The notes beneath the pieces are model-generated. The model was not told the origin of the DNA and did not search any database. It worked only from the letters and a program-made list of their open reading frames with translations. Both the position numbers and the translations under genes were made by a program. A DNA stretch of 64,000 bases. Source: Campanula takesimana (Eukaryota; Streptophyta; Magnoliopsida; Asterales; Campanulaceae). The stretch lies in NCBI GenBank assembly GCA_026119855.1, contig JAOWBW010000221.1:744001-808000 (forward strand), written 5' to 3'. Shown here in pieces: positions 1 through 10,619 of the stretch; positions within the stretch are counted from its first letter, which is position 1; the number at the start of each line of letters is the position of its first letter.

Positions 1-114
1 GATAAGAAGATATTGATGACCTGATCAGATGAAGCTGCAAAGGTAGACGTTATCTAATCATCCTCCAGAGTCCAGATTGATCAGAGCTTTGGAAATCGAG
101 CCACCACTTGGTTT

Positions 115-180
115 GGCCAGGCGGCCACATCTTCCGGCCGGGCGGCCAGTCCTTCCAAGTAAGATTTCCCTATAAATAGG
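115..180 (+). promoter_or_regulatory. Z LTR promoter: GC palindromes and TATA box
   Basis: Two 12-bp interrupted palindromes, GGCCAGGCGGCC (115-126) and GGCCGGGCGGCC (136-147), precede TATAAATAGG at 171-180. The layout matches the C/D LTRs, which carry GGCCACGCGGCC. Promoter use is inferred. Confidence 0.6.
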
Positions 181-794
181 TGACCTCAGTTCATAATTTC
201 GACACAATTCTCTCCCCCGAGTTCTACAGTCTAAACTGCAGACAGAACTCCCTCTCTAAGCCTTTCTAGCAATCCCAAAGGTCCGGCGAATCCACGCTAG
301 AGATTCGACTTCGTTCTTGTCAAGATTGGTGAGAATTCTACATGTTTTCTTAGTATAGATCTGATTTATGCTAGTTTCATTTTGTTTATACATCTATATT
401 CATATGATTCATAAAGTGTTCTTCATGTTCTTACTAGAATTCATAATATGCTCTATATCTAGGGTAGCTATCTTCATGCTTATGTGTTTACTTCATATAT
501 GTTCATGAATGTTATTATTACTATGCTAGATTTAACATGTTAGATCTATAAATGTAATCCCTATTCATAATGCATAACCGATGATGATCAACGAGATCTA
601 GGAACTACTTCTAAACCCTAAACTATAGGTAATTATTCCCATGATCAATAACTATCCCATGATGAATATGATGAATACACATTGATCTTATCAATGGTAT
701 AATCATTATTCTAGGATGTGATCATCTTGTATGATTCTTTCTCCCCCCTTCATTATGCATGATCCCGCTTCTTCTCTCTATTCCGATTATATGC

Positions 795-859
795 GAACTA
801 CGTCGACCTGAGATTCTCATCACGAGAGGAACGTAGGCAATCTTCGGATCCGGTCTCAA
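795..859 (+). other. Pseudoknot motif M1, Z LTR copy
   Basis: Starts GAACTACG. The helices are CTACG/CGTAG, TCTC/GAGA inside it, and GACC pairing with GGTC downstream. See the M1 finding for the comparison of all copies. Confidence 0.6.
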
Positions 860-1134
860 TCACTAACACACTACTAACACATTCATTATGATAGAAAGTC
901 CGATCTATCGGGCGATATGAGTGATAACTTGATATTCTTCTCTTGTCGTAACTTGACCCCTGAACCCTCTTTATTAGCTTTCTCAATGTTTTAGCTCGAT
1001 AAAACAACGTGGCGACTCTGAATAAAGTTAAATGCCAATTTGAATATCCTAATCCCATAGATAAGATAAAAATAAGATAAATAAAAGAAAGACTTCCCGT
1101 TCGTCGCCCGCATTTCGGAAAGGAGTATTCACAG

Positions 1135-1153
1135 TGGCGACTCTGCTGGGGAC
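1135..1153 (+). promoter_or_regulatory. Primer-binding site, tRNA-Arg (Z)
   Basis: TGGCGACTCTGCTGGGGAC follows the LTR after one G. It matches the complement of the plant tRNA-Arg(ACG) 3' end, including CCA, with one mismatch (T for C at base 11). Confidence 0.85.
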
Positions 1154-2161
1154 TAGCTTTGAACATCTTCAAACATAGAGGGTCAAACTTTCGTCAATAT
1201 CATGATTGTACTTACTTGTTTTTTCCCCCTATACTTTATATCTTGTACATATCCGCTTCCCTTGTACTTTAGTGCGTTAACATCTTAACTGCTATTCTAA
1301 CTGTTTTGCATTGCATACATGTAAATACAAAAACTCTCTGTTTTCTCTCTAAAAAATAACTAGTTGTTGTCCGCACACTACCACTAGGTCCGTGTCACAC
1401 TGCACACCCTACTGGATACTCCGCTGAGTGCACAGATTTTGGTGATCCTGTCGCCTCTATCTTCGTGGCACCCGGGCTATCTAACTCACTGTTTTCACTT
1501 GTGAAGCAGTTGAGGTTAATCCTTTGTTCATTTCTAAAACCATGCACTCATAGAGTCTAGGACACTCCAAAGTTGACCGGTTGGTTTGACTAGCTTTTCT
1601 TTATAGACAATTAACGTGTCGTTCATGCCGTCATCCGTTAAGTCTTTAATGAGTCGAGATTCTTCAAGAGAAAAAGCACAAAAAAATGAAATTCCCTATG
1701 AGGATGTGCATATGGTAAGCCGAGTGATACTTTGTACAAGGATCTCAACTCGTTAAAAACTTAACGGAAGTAACATAAACGCTATGTTAAATGCCTTTAA
1801 ACAAGGGTTAGTCGCTAGGATCCGTTAGGTCGGTGGAAGTCGCTTGCCCTATAGGACCCTCGCCCAAATTGTCCGTTTGGGATGTGCAATACAGGTGAAA
1901 AACGAGGGGTCTCTAGACGTAGTGATGACCTCCATTGATCCAGGTTTTGTAAATAGTAACCCAAAAAGGGGTACCCCTTCCAACCATTAGGACTAATAAT
2001 ACATTTTTTTGTGTAAATAATAAAATACATTGCATGAGCCTTGTCCCGTCCTAAACCTCTCGTCCGCTACCTCTATAGAGAAGCAAGTTTGGGTCCGTTC
2101 CGGTGGTCGTCTTCAACGGTCAATCCTTCTGCAAGCTCAGTCTTCAGTCTCTGCATCAGCG
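1154..2161 (+). other. Z untranslated leader
   Basis: No gene is visible. Bases about 1370-1640 are similar to the C and D leaders (31590-31860, 53230-53460), with shared blocks around CACACTACCACTAG and a run near GGACACTCC. Bases about 1845-1945 are similar to B on the minus strand (29330-29455), including CCCTATAGGACCCTCGCCC and GCAATACAGGTGAAAAACGA. A 6-bp hairpin CCCAAA/TTTGGG lies at about 1864-1882. Confidence 0.6.
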
Positions 2162-4630
2162 ATGTCTCCATCATCAGAGCCTACTACTCCTAATGTCTCC
2201 ACTCCGCCAGTCTCCGCTTCTGCCGATCCAGAAATCGCCGCCAGTATCAAGCCCTTGGACATTCCGCCGCCTCTCCATGATTTTTTCACCAACCTCATGC
2301 TACAAATCTCTAATCTTGAGGATAGAAGCAAGACTTTAGAAAGGGTCAACCAAGAGCTCAAAGATCATCTCTATACTGAGACGAAGAAGAAAGGTGTGGA
2401 CACTAGCTTCCACAATGAAGAAGTAATCTTCGTCCAAGATGAAGAAGTGCCTGTCACCTACCCTTCCAACGAGGGTGCTATCCCTCTCAAGGTGCCCAAC
2501 TACCAAAGGGTCTTTCCTCTTGATTTCGGTACTAAAGCAACCTCCAGCAAGGGTCCATATGAGCCATCACCAGAATTGATGGGTAGTTACTTGTCCTCAA
2601 CCAAGTTGTCACCGCCTTCACTACCGTTGAGTATCGGTGCCGCCATACCTACAGTCTCCACTACCTCTCCCGCTGCTCAAGCCTATGGTAGCACAGATTT
2701 CTCCAACCACCCTCTAGTGGTTCCAATGCAAGAACAAATCCGCAAGCTATCCGACACGGTCTCCAAGCAATCCGCTCCGATAGTCAAAGCCATCGACCCA
2801 AGCAATGTGGGTGCTCTGCCTAGAGACTTCAAGATTCCAAAGGTCTCTACATTCCATGGTATTATATGTCCCAAGACTCATCTCGACAGCCCCATGAGAG
2901 CCCGTGACTGCACCAATGATCAAATAGCCCGAGTCTTCCACACCACTTTGGACGGAATCGCTCTCCGTTGGTTCTTGAGCTTGGATCCCTCCGAACGAGA
3001 GACGTGGGATCAAATCACCACAACTTTCTGCGAGAAGTATCAGTCGAACCTCGACTGGCATGTCAACCGCACTGATCTAGAGAACACCATGGAAAGGCCC
3101 GGCGAGCCTATCTATGACTTCTACAAGAGGTGGAATCACAAGCTAACGGAATTACAATACCCTCCTAAGGAAAAGGAACAAAAGCAAATCTTCTTCAAGT
3201 GTTTGTTGCCCGAGATTAGGGTGGCAATTGGTAATGGTTACTTTCCCGATCTGCGGGAAATGGTAGATGCTGGGGTCAGACATGAAGCCGGCATTACTGG
3301 TGTTGTTAAAGAAACTGCCAAAAGTGGAAATACCTCATTCCGCTACAAAGCTCCACCAAATGCCGCTCCTAAAGCTAAAGAAGTGGACGGTCAAGTGAGT
3401 ATGGTCCAAGACAACTCCGCCTTTGATGTCCAAGCAGTTACTAGAAGCTTCCCCCGAAAGGAAGACAACTTCGACGACTTCGGCATGCCCATTAGCAAAG
3501 TCTTTGAAGTGTTGATAAAGAAAGGTTTGATCAAGCCAATCGAGAACTTCGAACCATTTAACAAAAAAGTAAATCTTGATGCAACCAAGTTCTGCAAGTA
3601 CCATAAGTACATCGGCCACACCACTGACGATTGCCTGCAACTCAAACATGTCATCCAAAATCTCATAGCCGATGGAAAAATTGAAAAGCCTAAAGGTCCG
3701 AACACCGTAGCAAACCCGCTCCCTAACAATGGTGGCGTCAACATGTTCGATCTCATCGGAGGTGACATTGGTATTCTAGAGATGGTAGATGCCTTCGCCG
3801 AAGTGGGGCTAGACATGAATGCTCTATTCTGAGGACTAGTCAAGATTGGGGTGATAACTCCCTTGGAGCGCAGATTCTAATGGCCCAAGCATGGTTGTGA
3901 GATGTCCAAGTTTTTCTATTACCATAGAGTGTCCGGACACACCAACAATGAGTGCTCCACCATCAAGCAGATCGCATAGAAGCTCATCAAAGACAGTATT
4001 ATTGCGGACCCAAGAAAGATCATCGCTATGGATGTCAATATGGTGGAGATATCCGGAGACGATACTAGCATCTTAGAAATGGTCGAAGCCTTCAAGCAAC
4101 TTCAGTTAGATATGAAATCCTTGTTCCGTGGTTTATCAAGAATGGGGCTGCTCAAACCATTAAAGGGCTACGAATCTCACCCGAACAGTGATCCGACGAA
4201 GTTTTGCAACTTCCACAACATCACCGAGCATACCACAAATGAATGCTCAAAGTTAAAACATGCATTACGAGGATTGATTATTGACCAAGTGATAACCGAT
4301 CCAAGGCAAGTTATGGCTCAGAAGTCCGAGGAGAGTCTGACTGATGTCTCAGAAATGACCGACGCCCTCAGAAAGTTAGGGATTACTATGACCAACATGT
4401 TCGAGGCACTGATATCAAAAGACCTACTCAAGAGGCCAGAAACCTACTGCATACTGTTCTCTGAGAACAACCCTGAAAGGTATTGCGACTATCATGAGAT
4501 CACCGGTCATACTACCGAAGAATGCACTGCTTTGAAGAGGTCAATTCAGAGGTTGATCCGTAATGGATCCATCGAGAACCCCATAAATACTTTAGTCAAT
4601 CTAGAAGTAGAGAAAATACCGCTGATCTAG
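2162..4630 (+). pseudogene. gag: Z gag with four tandem zinc-knuckle modules (broken)
   Basis: This is the structural Gag of a Ty3/gypsy element. I chose ATG 2162 because it matches the gag start context in C and D; an in-frame ATG lies at 2030. The retrotransposon gag domain spans about 2840-3270, with core signatures such as LRWFLSL and FYKRWNHKL. After it come four related modules of about 80 codons (about 3460, 3770, 4050 and 4340), each with a helical part (EMVDAF...LGLDM...LF.GL...GLLKP) and a C-x2-H-x4-H-x4-C knuckle ending near an LI..G.I..P motif. Module 2 has lost its first knuckle residue and carries in-frame stops at 3830, 3878 and 3977; the frame ends at 4628. A has a single module, so the repeats are a Z feature. 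Non-functional as it stands. Confidence 0.8.
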
Positions 4631-4641
4631 CCGAACCTATT

Positions 4642-6245
4642 GTGGCAGACTCCGAGTTTTATAGTGATGATGAAATGGGTTGTACTTCAAAATTCATTAA
4701 TGATAGTAATTCTTCTTGTTATATGCTGTCATTAGATGAATTATCTTTAGAAGTTTCTCTCTTAGGAAATTACGACTCCGGTCCACTCAAATCTCTACTT
4801 AAATCTCCACCACTATCTATAGGTGAAATCTTCGCGGAATCCGCAAAGATACCGCAGTCTCCATACAACACGCGAGCCGAAATCAACCTACTCTCAAGAT
4901 CCGGACAGATCTATCAGTCAGACCCTAAGGGTACAAAGAAGGTCTTCAATAAGGAGTCAGAGCAAACCGACCTTGAGAAGGAGGATCCCATCCTCACGCA
5001 GCTTAACAAACCCAAGCTCACATCTCTTTGTGGTCTTTACTCACCTCATCTCTAGCTCACCGCCAGATACTTGAGAAGAACTTAGCAGCCACTATGGTCC
5101 CATCGGACACCACTCCTGAGAATGTCACATAAATGATCGGTAACATTCACTTCGGGAATATCATCACCTTTTCAGAGCTCGATGAACCACCATTTGGCAT
5201 TGATCATAATGAACCTCTGCACATCACAATTAAAATCAGTGGGAAAAAAATTCCTCGAGCCTTTGTGGACAATGGATCCGCCATCAATGTACTACCGTCA
5301 CGAATGATAGATGTGGTAGGTATAGATGCAACCACTCTAAGACCCTCCAAGCAGACAATCAAGGCTTATGACTCCACATGCAGATCAGTGTTAGGAATTG
5401 TTACTCTACTCATCTCTGTGGGGACGCAAACTCTGTCTACGGATTTCCAAGTAATCGACATACCATCCTCCTTCACCATCCTGCTAGGACGCCCTTGGCT
5501 CCACAAATCTAATGCCGTTCTGTCCTCCTTGCATCAGTGTGTTAAATTCCAGTCGGGGAATGAAGTGACAGTTATCTACAGTGACCTAGTAACAGCACAA
5601 GGCACCGACACGAAGGGATTACCTGTGTTACAGATTCAGCATGAGGAAGACCACAGACTCTTCAGTGGGTTCGAAATAGTGGTACATGGTCAGATATGTG
5701 ATGACGATCTCACCAGAACTTCTGACAAAGTGCAACCCGTCTACAAGATACTTCAAAACATGGGCTTCATACCGGGGCTGGGGCTAGGCAATCACTTACA
5801 AGGACCCACAGAGCTAACAGAGGAGGTAGAACACAGAGGCCTGTTCGGGCTAGGGTACGTACTTAATCCCACTGATAAAGCAGAGCAGAAACAGATAGAG
5901 GTACTCAAGAAGAAGCAAATCCCTTACAAGAAGTCATACATGAAGCCTTACCACCTTTCCCTCAACAGTTACTATGTTAAAGAAGATGAAGAGTATTCAA
6001 ACTTCGAGTTTCCAGAGCCATGGTTCGACCACAATGGAAAACTACAAAAGGGCTTTGAAATCTTCAAAGATGTCGAGGTTGACAGGGCTAATCTAGAGCT
6101 AAAGTACATGGAACCTCGAAAGACCACTTGCAGAGTTACTACCATCCAGAACGAATACTTCATCAAGGTGAACAAAGACCTGACTTATGATACTGAATTC
6201 GTGTCTCTTGATGAACCTTTAGTGGGTGAAGCCAAGGAAGCATAG
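4642..6245 (+). pseudogene. Z protease and G-patch region of pol (broken)
   Basis: Aligns with the middle of A's polyprotein. Bases 4642-5055 are the Gag-to-protease linker, ending in a frame change. A stop at 5130-5132 lies just before the protease block 5133-6245. The aspartic protease active site is D-N-G-S at 5268-5279, followed by a flap-side segment ending ILLGRPWL. A glycine-rich G-patch-like segment (GFIPGLGLG...GLGYV) is at about 5755-5880, then the conserved FPEPWF block near 6010. Protease would mature the polyprotein; the G-patch role is not known to me. This block is less decayed than the RT that follows, but at least two frame breaks separate it from gag. Confidence 0.78.
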
Positions 6246-6305
6246 CCATAGGATGGCCAAGATTTTTTTCAACATATGGGACGGCCAAGATTTTTTTTCA
6301 ACACT
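6246..6305 (+). repeat. Two-unit direct repeat at the PR-RT junction of Z
   Basis: Two units of about 29 bp share GACGGCCAAG or GATGGCCAAG followed by a T run and CAACA. They resemble the GGGACGGCCAA units of the B array at 23486-23962. They lie where the N-terminal half of RT should be. Confidence 0.5.
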
Positions 6306-6313
6306 TAGACATC

Positions 6314-7333
6314 ATGAGTCTCAACAAATTGAGCCCCAAGCATGGGTTCCCACCGTTTTACTTAAACGCACTATTAGAAGCCACCGAAGACAGAAATGTT
6401 CGATCGTTCCTCGAAGGTTTCCCAGGTAAAAATCGGATACTCGCCGCAGCACAGACAGACGAAAAGTTACTCTTTCACGCCCCATGGGGAACTTATTGTC
6501 ACACCAACAGATTCCTAGAATGGAAAGGCATTGGTATCTCTTACCACATGCCAACAAGATCGCCATCAGATATAGACGTCTACATAGATGACCTGGTGTT
6601 GCACTCCAAAAGACCCTACGACCGACACATCTAAGATCTGCGAAAAGTCTTCAACATTCTGAGTGGTCAGAAAATTCTCCTGGATCCGTTGAAATGCAGA
6701 TTTAGTACTATTCAGATAAAATCTCTAGGGTACAGATTGGGAAAGAAGTTCGAGGCTAACCCCGACAAGATCAAATAGCTGATAACGATGTCATCCCTTT
6801 GCCAAGAAAGTCAAAGGATCAAACTCATAGGTATACTACGCTACATCAGCCGCCTCACAACGGCAGGACACCCGATCCTCAAAGAATTACAAAATTTCTC
6901 AGGAGAAGTTTGGAATCAGCAATGTGAGTTGGCTCTAACTCAACTAAAGAGCCACTTAGCGAATACCCCGTCCCTACGACCGACGCATGGGAGGTTCGAG
7001 TCATATAATGGAGCCCCCATCATTTTCCGACATTGCACAAGCTTAGATTTACCATTGGGCCTCATGTTCAAAGCACTGAAGAAAATTGGTAAACTGCAGC
7101 CAATGCAAGAATTTGGTCTTACTTCGACACTACAGATTTCTGAACCAAACAAAATGTGTTCTTACCACCAGAATGAAGGACATAATACGAACGACTTTCA
7201 AGATTTGAAAGAAGAGGTCCGACTACTCATCGAGACAGATCGCTTGACCAAGCAAAATGAAGATTGGGTGTACACGGACTATGATGGCCTCCTCCCAGTT
7301 AAGGTTTACAATCTCCGCCACTACTACAACTGA
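6314..7333 (+). pseudogene. Z reverse-transcriptase remnant joined to an extra zinc-knuckle module
   Basis: One frame with stops at 6632 and 6776. It aligns to A's RT only from the palm onward: the region around the PWGT block, then Y-I-D-D near 6573 (Y-V-D-D in A), then LGY and the ...RYISR... connection. The RT N-terminal half, RNase H and integrase are absent. From about 7060 the same frame turns into a fifth copy of the Gag module (GLMFKALKKIGKLQP..., then C-x2-H-x4-H-x4-F with the last Cys replaced). So the pol end is fused, without integrase, to Gag-derived sequence. Dead gene; the joining mechanism (recombination or template switching) is inferred. Confidence 0.7.
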
Positions 7334-7788
7334 CCACTACGGTCCTTCTCCACAAGCGGTACCCTCCATCAGCAGTACTCTCCATCAAACGGTCTTCTAC
7401 AATAGCCGTCCCCTTTGTAAAAAAAAACTATTATTCTCTTTACTTCCCCTCTTCTATCTTCCCTTTCTACAATCAGAAATGAACTACGGTGACCTGAGCC
7501 CCTTAGCCCTACTTGTAAAAAGGGAACGTAGGCAGCCTTCAAAGGTGCGGTCTCAAAAATAAATAAAAATCCAAATCTGGTTTGAGCAAAATTTGAATAA
7601 AACAAACAATCTGTTTATAACTAAAGCAAAATCTCTATTTCCACAAGTCACTACACGTTAACATTTATTTGATGAGTCTAAGCTCGAAAGAGCCTGCGAA
7701 TAAATAACCTGCTGTGAAATTTATATAAATTAAACCAAACTAAAATTTAAACTATGTGTCTGCAGCGACTTTGGTTGGATACTCGGAG
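7334..7788 (+). other. Z intergenic region between converging genes, with motif M1
   Basis: Lies between the end of the plus-strand frame (7333) and the stop of the minus-strand antisense gene (7789). It contains motif M1 at 7481-7556. The equivalent gap in A also holds M1. Confidence 0.6.
7481..7556 (+). other. Pseudoknot motif M1, Z intergenic copy
   Basis: GAACTACG start; outer CTACG/CGTAG; inner CCCTT/AAGGG with a long loop; GACC/GGTC. It sits between the converging pol and antisense genes, as in A. Confidence 0.6.
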
Positions 7789-8106
7789 TCACTCCTCCTC
7801 TTCTTCTTCCTTCGGTTTCTTGTCTCTTCGTCCGCGTCTAGCCCGTCTAGTAGGATCCGCAAATAAGTCCTTCCTCAGCTGAGTCACCCTCGTTGAGCCT
7901 TCTCTCTTTCTTTTCCTCTCAGTAGGTGCTAGCTGAAGCAACTCGGTCTCCACCTCCCGTTGAACATTCTCGTCCTCCCTCAAGTGTCTGCTCGAGACAT
8001 AAGGGACCACCACCCTACGTCTCAATCGTCTCAGAGTCTGTCTCATATTACCCAAGGTCGTCTGATACCAGTCCAAGTATTCTCGAGACAAAAGTATGTT
8101 ACGTGG
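7789..8106 (-). pseudogene. Z antisense DUF7745-like gene, C-terminal part cut off by B
   Basis: Minus-strand coding sequence ending in a very basic stretch (RRARRGRRDKKPK) and six glutamates. It is the 3' portion of the gene whose 5' portion is 48545-49500. The two are separated by B, with the duplicated pentamer CGTGG at 8102-8106 and 48545-48549. Counting one TSD copy, the reading frame carries straight across. The basic tail looks like a nuclear localisation signal. The segment starting LLSREYLDW aligns with the LPESYLDYL segment in A's antisense protein. Confidence 0.7.
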
Positions 8107-9613
8107 TGTAAGGATCCCGTCCTCGGGGGCGAAACAGGCGAGGTTCGCTCGAGGACAAAATGCCAAACACGGGAACCGGTCAAATTTAATGGAGTCGCCA
8201 CATTTTGTTAATTTTAAACCCAACAAAATGACAAAGGTTTGAGTTCAAAGGTTCGGAGGTCAGGTTACAACTTGGGAGGAGTTTTTACGTCCTCTCAAGT
8301 TGCCTCGGACAAAGCCGAGTCTCCCTAAGTTAGTTAAAATGTGCATACGTGTGTGTGTGTGTGTATTTAACAGAAAAATTCTGTCGTTCGTTTTATTTGA
8401 GAAATCTCGGCTGAAAAGGGGGCCTTGAGTGATAAGATAAAGGTCAGAGGGCAAAACAGACAATTTTGCCCTCCTACCTAAAGTAGCCGTACGGCTGGAG
8501 GAGGCAATTCTGGGGTTTTACAGTTTGCTCAAGAACAGTCCAGTTCAGAACAGAAACAGGGTATTCTGTCTGAAGCTGGACAAACTGTTTGTGATCCCAG
8601 TTTGCAAGAAATCATTTTACAAGTTTTATAGCATCATTCCTATGCTAAATGATCATCACTTGGTTCCCCAAAACAAGTATTTGGGTGTGATCATGAGCAA
8701 TCATAGGAGAAAATCAAGAAAGTTGATAAGTGTCCCCTTTGTACCAAAGTTGGTCATTTGGTGAATAAAGATTGGAACTTTATCACCAAGATGACATTTT
8801 ATGACTTAAAATCCTTCCAAGAGTCAAAATAACACATAAAGATTGAATCTTTATGACCCAATAGTGGGATTTTGAGGCTAAACCAAAGAGGAAAATGATG
8901 GACACTAAGGTTCCACCATCCTCATGATTATCATGGCCAAACAAGCACAACATTTAAATAAATAAAGAATGTAAATGACAATCAACAAGTCTATGAGTGT
9001 CTAGGTTTAGAACCTCTTCCATACAAAGTATGGAGGGCACCTTGGAACTTCTCATAGCTTGGACAAGATAGTAATATAATAGATAGATATGTAGTGCTTG
9101 ATAATGGACAAGTCTTGCAAGAAACAAAAGGTGCTTGAAATTGACAAGTCTTTGCATGAATGAATAGTAAATACATGTATAACCAAGACATGAGAAAAAA
9201 AATAGGAGTAAGATGAAGAGAAAGGAGGGGGGAGGTGGCTTTACCTATGATGGTTAAGGCCAATCTTCCTTTCTTCTCTCCTTTTTTGTATGTGATCACT
9301 CTCACTATTTCTCTATGGCAATTCCAGCAGAGTGACCTCTCTAATGTGTATTTCTCCCCCCCTGAAATGATCAGCAAAGGGTTCTATTTATAGGGACTGA
9401 GGGCGCCCAAACCAGCCGTACGGCTAGGCCTCTCTAGTCCCCAAAGCATCCGTACGGCTCAGCCTGGCGAGCTACTGGATTTTTCCAATTTTATACCAGA
9501 GTAGTCCTGGAATTTATAGTTTATCCTAGGGAGGTCCTGGCCTATCAGCTTATCCCTGAAACGGTGCTAAGGCTACCTCTAAGATAGGTCGGTTTCAGAT
9601 TGGGGTACTTACA
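8107..9613 (-). repeat. B 3' LTR
   Basis: About 1507 bp, TG...CA on the minus strand, nearly identical to 47041-48544. It contains a GT microsatellite near 8349-8365, the PBS-like decamer on minus at 8191-8200, palindrome AGCCGTACGGCT at 8485-8496 and 9414-9425, TATA on minus at 9385-9392 and a splice-donor-like GTAA at 9244. Confidence 0.88.
9385..9459 (-). promoter_or_regulatory. B LTR promoter: TATA and AGCCGTACGGCT palindromes
   Basis: On minus, TATAAATA (9392-9385) lies 20-65 bp downstream of a perfect 12-bp palindrome AGCCGTACGGCT (9414-9425) and a one-base variant (9448-9459). Confidence 0.6.
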
Positions 9614-9627
9614 GAGCCCCTCGGCAA
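9614..9627 (-). promoter_or_regulatory. B polypurine tract
   Basis: Minus strand reads GCCGAGGGGCTC directly before the 3' LTR. The same block (GCCGAGGGGCTAC or GCTC) precedes the 3' LTRs of A, C and D. Confidence 0.75.
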
Positions 9628-9837
9628 CGTCGCTTCGAAGGAGCGGGGTGTAGACACCCTGCCTTGGACCGATCACCCCGATTGCACATTTGATCTTGTG
9701 TTTCTCCCCATCTTAAGTGTTTCTCGTTAGTTTCTGTCACTTCCGTTAAGTTCCTGACTGACTTCGTTAAGTCCAGGGACTAAACTGAATGACAGGGCTG
9801 ACTTTCTAGTCCATTCTGTCAAAATTGCCTTTTCTGA

Positions 9838-10033
9838 GTCGCGCGCCTCCGACAGGAGGAGCCAGGCGCGCGCGCCTCCTGCCCCCAAGGCAGGAAGCGC
9901 GCGCCTCTGGGCGTCAGTTACAGATTTCTGGCCAGGATTCCCTCCCTTGCTCAATTTATAAGATTTTGCCCGGGAAGGATTTCTTGGTGACTGAGTTTTG
10001 GCACCAAAAACACCCCTCTTTCACCTATAAAAA
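9838..10033 (+). promoter_or_regulatory. A LTR promoter: GCGCGC palindromes and TATA
   Basis: GGCGCGCGCGCC and related GCGCGCGCC blocks at about 9841-9908 precede TATAAAAA at 10026-10033. The same kind of block recurs in the leader (10690-10740, 10890-10960) and before the antisense gene (20464-20532). Confidence 0.6.
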
Positions 10034-10390
10034 CCTCCCTTTACCTCCATTTTCAAGGATCAAAAACTAGACAAAAAATCACTTTCTAAAGGTTCTCCAA
10101 GGATCTCATCAAGCAACACTTGAAGTTCTTGAAATTGTAGGTACAAGTACATCTTTTCCTTTCTTTTCTACTTCATCTCCTCTCTCTCTTTACTTTAATC
10201 AAATGTGCAATCACCCAAATCATTTTGGGACATGACTCTAATGATCACCTCATCTCATTGAGGTTGGTTAAGGAGTTATCTCCTACATTCCAAATCCTAT
10301 TTTAAACCCCCTTTTTATGACTTAAAGAAGAAGAAGAAGAACATTTTCATTCATGTAGATTTTGATCAAGCAAGACCAACTTAAGTTGGG

Positions 10391-10421
10391 CGAGATGGGT
10401 GTTTCGGTACTTCCCATCTCG
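10391..10421 (+). other. 9-bp perfect hairpin in A U5
   Basis: CGAGATGGG and CCCATCTCG pair around a 13-nt loop. The 3' LTR copy has one C-to-T change that leaves a G-U pair. It occupies the U5 position where Z, C and D carry M1. Confidence 0.7.
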
Positions 10422-10600
10422 TAATCTAACCCCCGAACCTCAAAACAAAGAATCTCTGTTTTCGTAATCAAACTTAGGCTACAATCAATAGGTTTTTCTT
10501 ATGTTCCTCAAAACATAGGTGGCGACTCTAAAAAACAAGTTAGACATCCTAGGATAATTCACCGCTCTAGCCAAGCCGTGGTTTCCCGGGGTATCTACAG

Positions 10601-10619
10601 TGGCGACTCCGCTGGGGAC
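10601..10619 (+). promoter_or_regulatory. Primer-binding site, tRNA-Arg (A)
   Basis: TGGCGACTCCGCTGGGGAC, an exact complement of the tRNA-Arg(ACG) 3' end over 18 bases, one G after the LTR. Confidence 0.9.

Larger units (their letters stand above)
1..1133 (+). repeat. Z 5' LTR (left end outside window)
   Basis: The right end, ...TTCACA, is one base before the PBS, as in the other elements. Landmarks are GC palindromes at 115-147, TATA at 171, a likely 5' splice donor (GTGAG) at 329, the pseudoknot motif at 795-859 and a PBS-like decamer TGGCGACTCT at 1010-1019. From about 590 onward it aligns well with the LTRs of C and D. By comparison with C, about 100 bp of LTR lies to the left of the window. 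Confidence 0.8.
9649..10599 (+). repeat. A 5' LTR
   Basis: TGTAGACACC...TATCTACA. Contains GCGCGC-rich palindromes, TATA 10026, donor-like GT at 10141 after ATTGTAG, a hairpin at 10391-10421, the CCCCCGAACC block and the PBS-like TGGCGACTCT at 10520-10529. Confidence 0.92.

Noticed and set aside
1135..1153. tRNA gene fragments at the tRNA-Arg matches
   Set aside because: The match is to the complement of the tRNA 3' end with CCA, at an LTR edge: these are primer-binding sites.
3391..3843. Minus-strand open frames over the Z and A coding regions (for example 14508-15113, 15183-15674)
   Set aside because: Shadows of the plus-strand polyprotein codons; no domains, and they do not match between A and Z.
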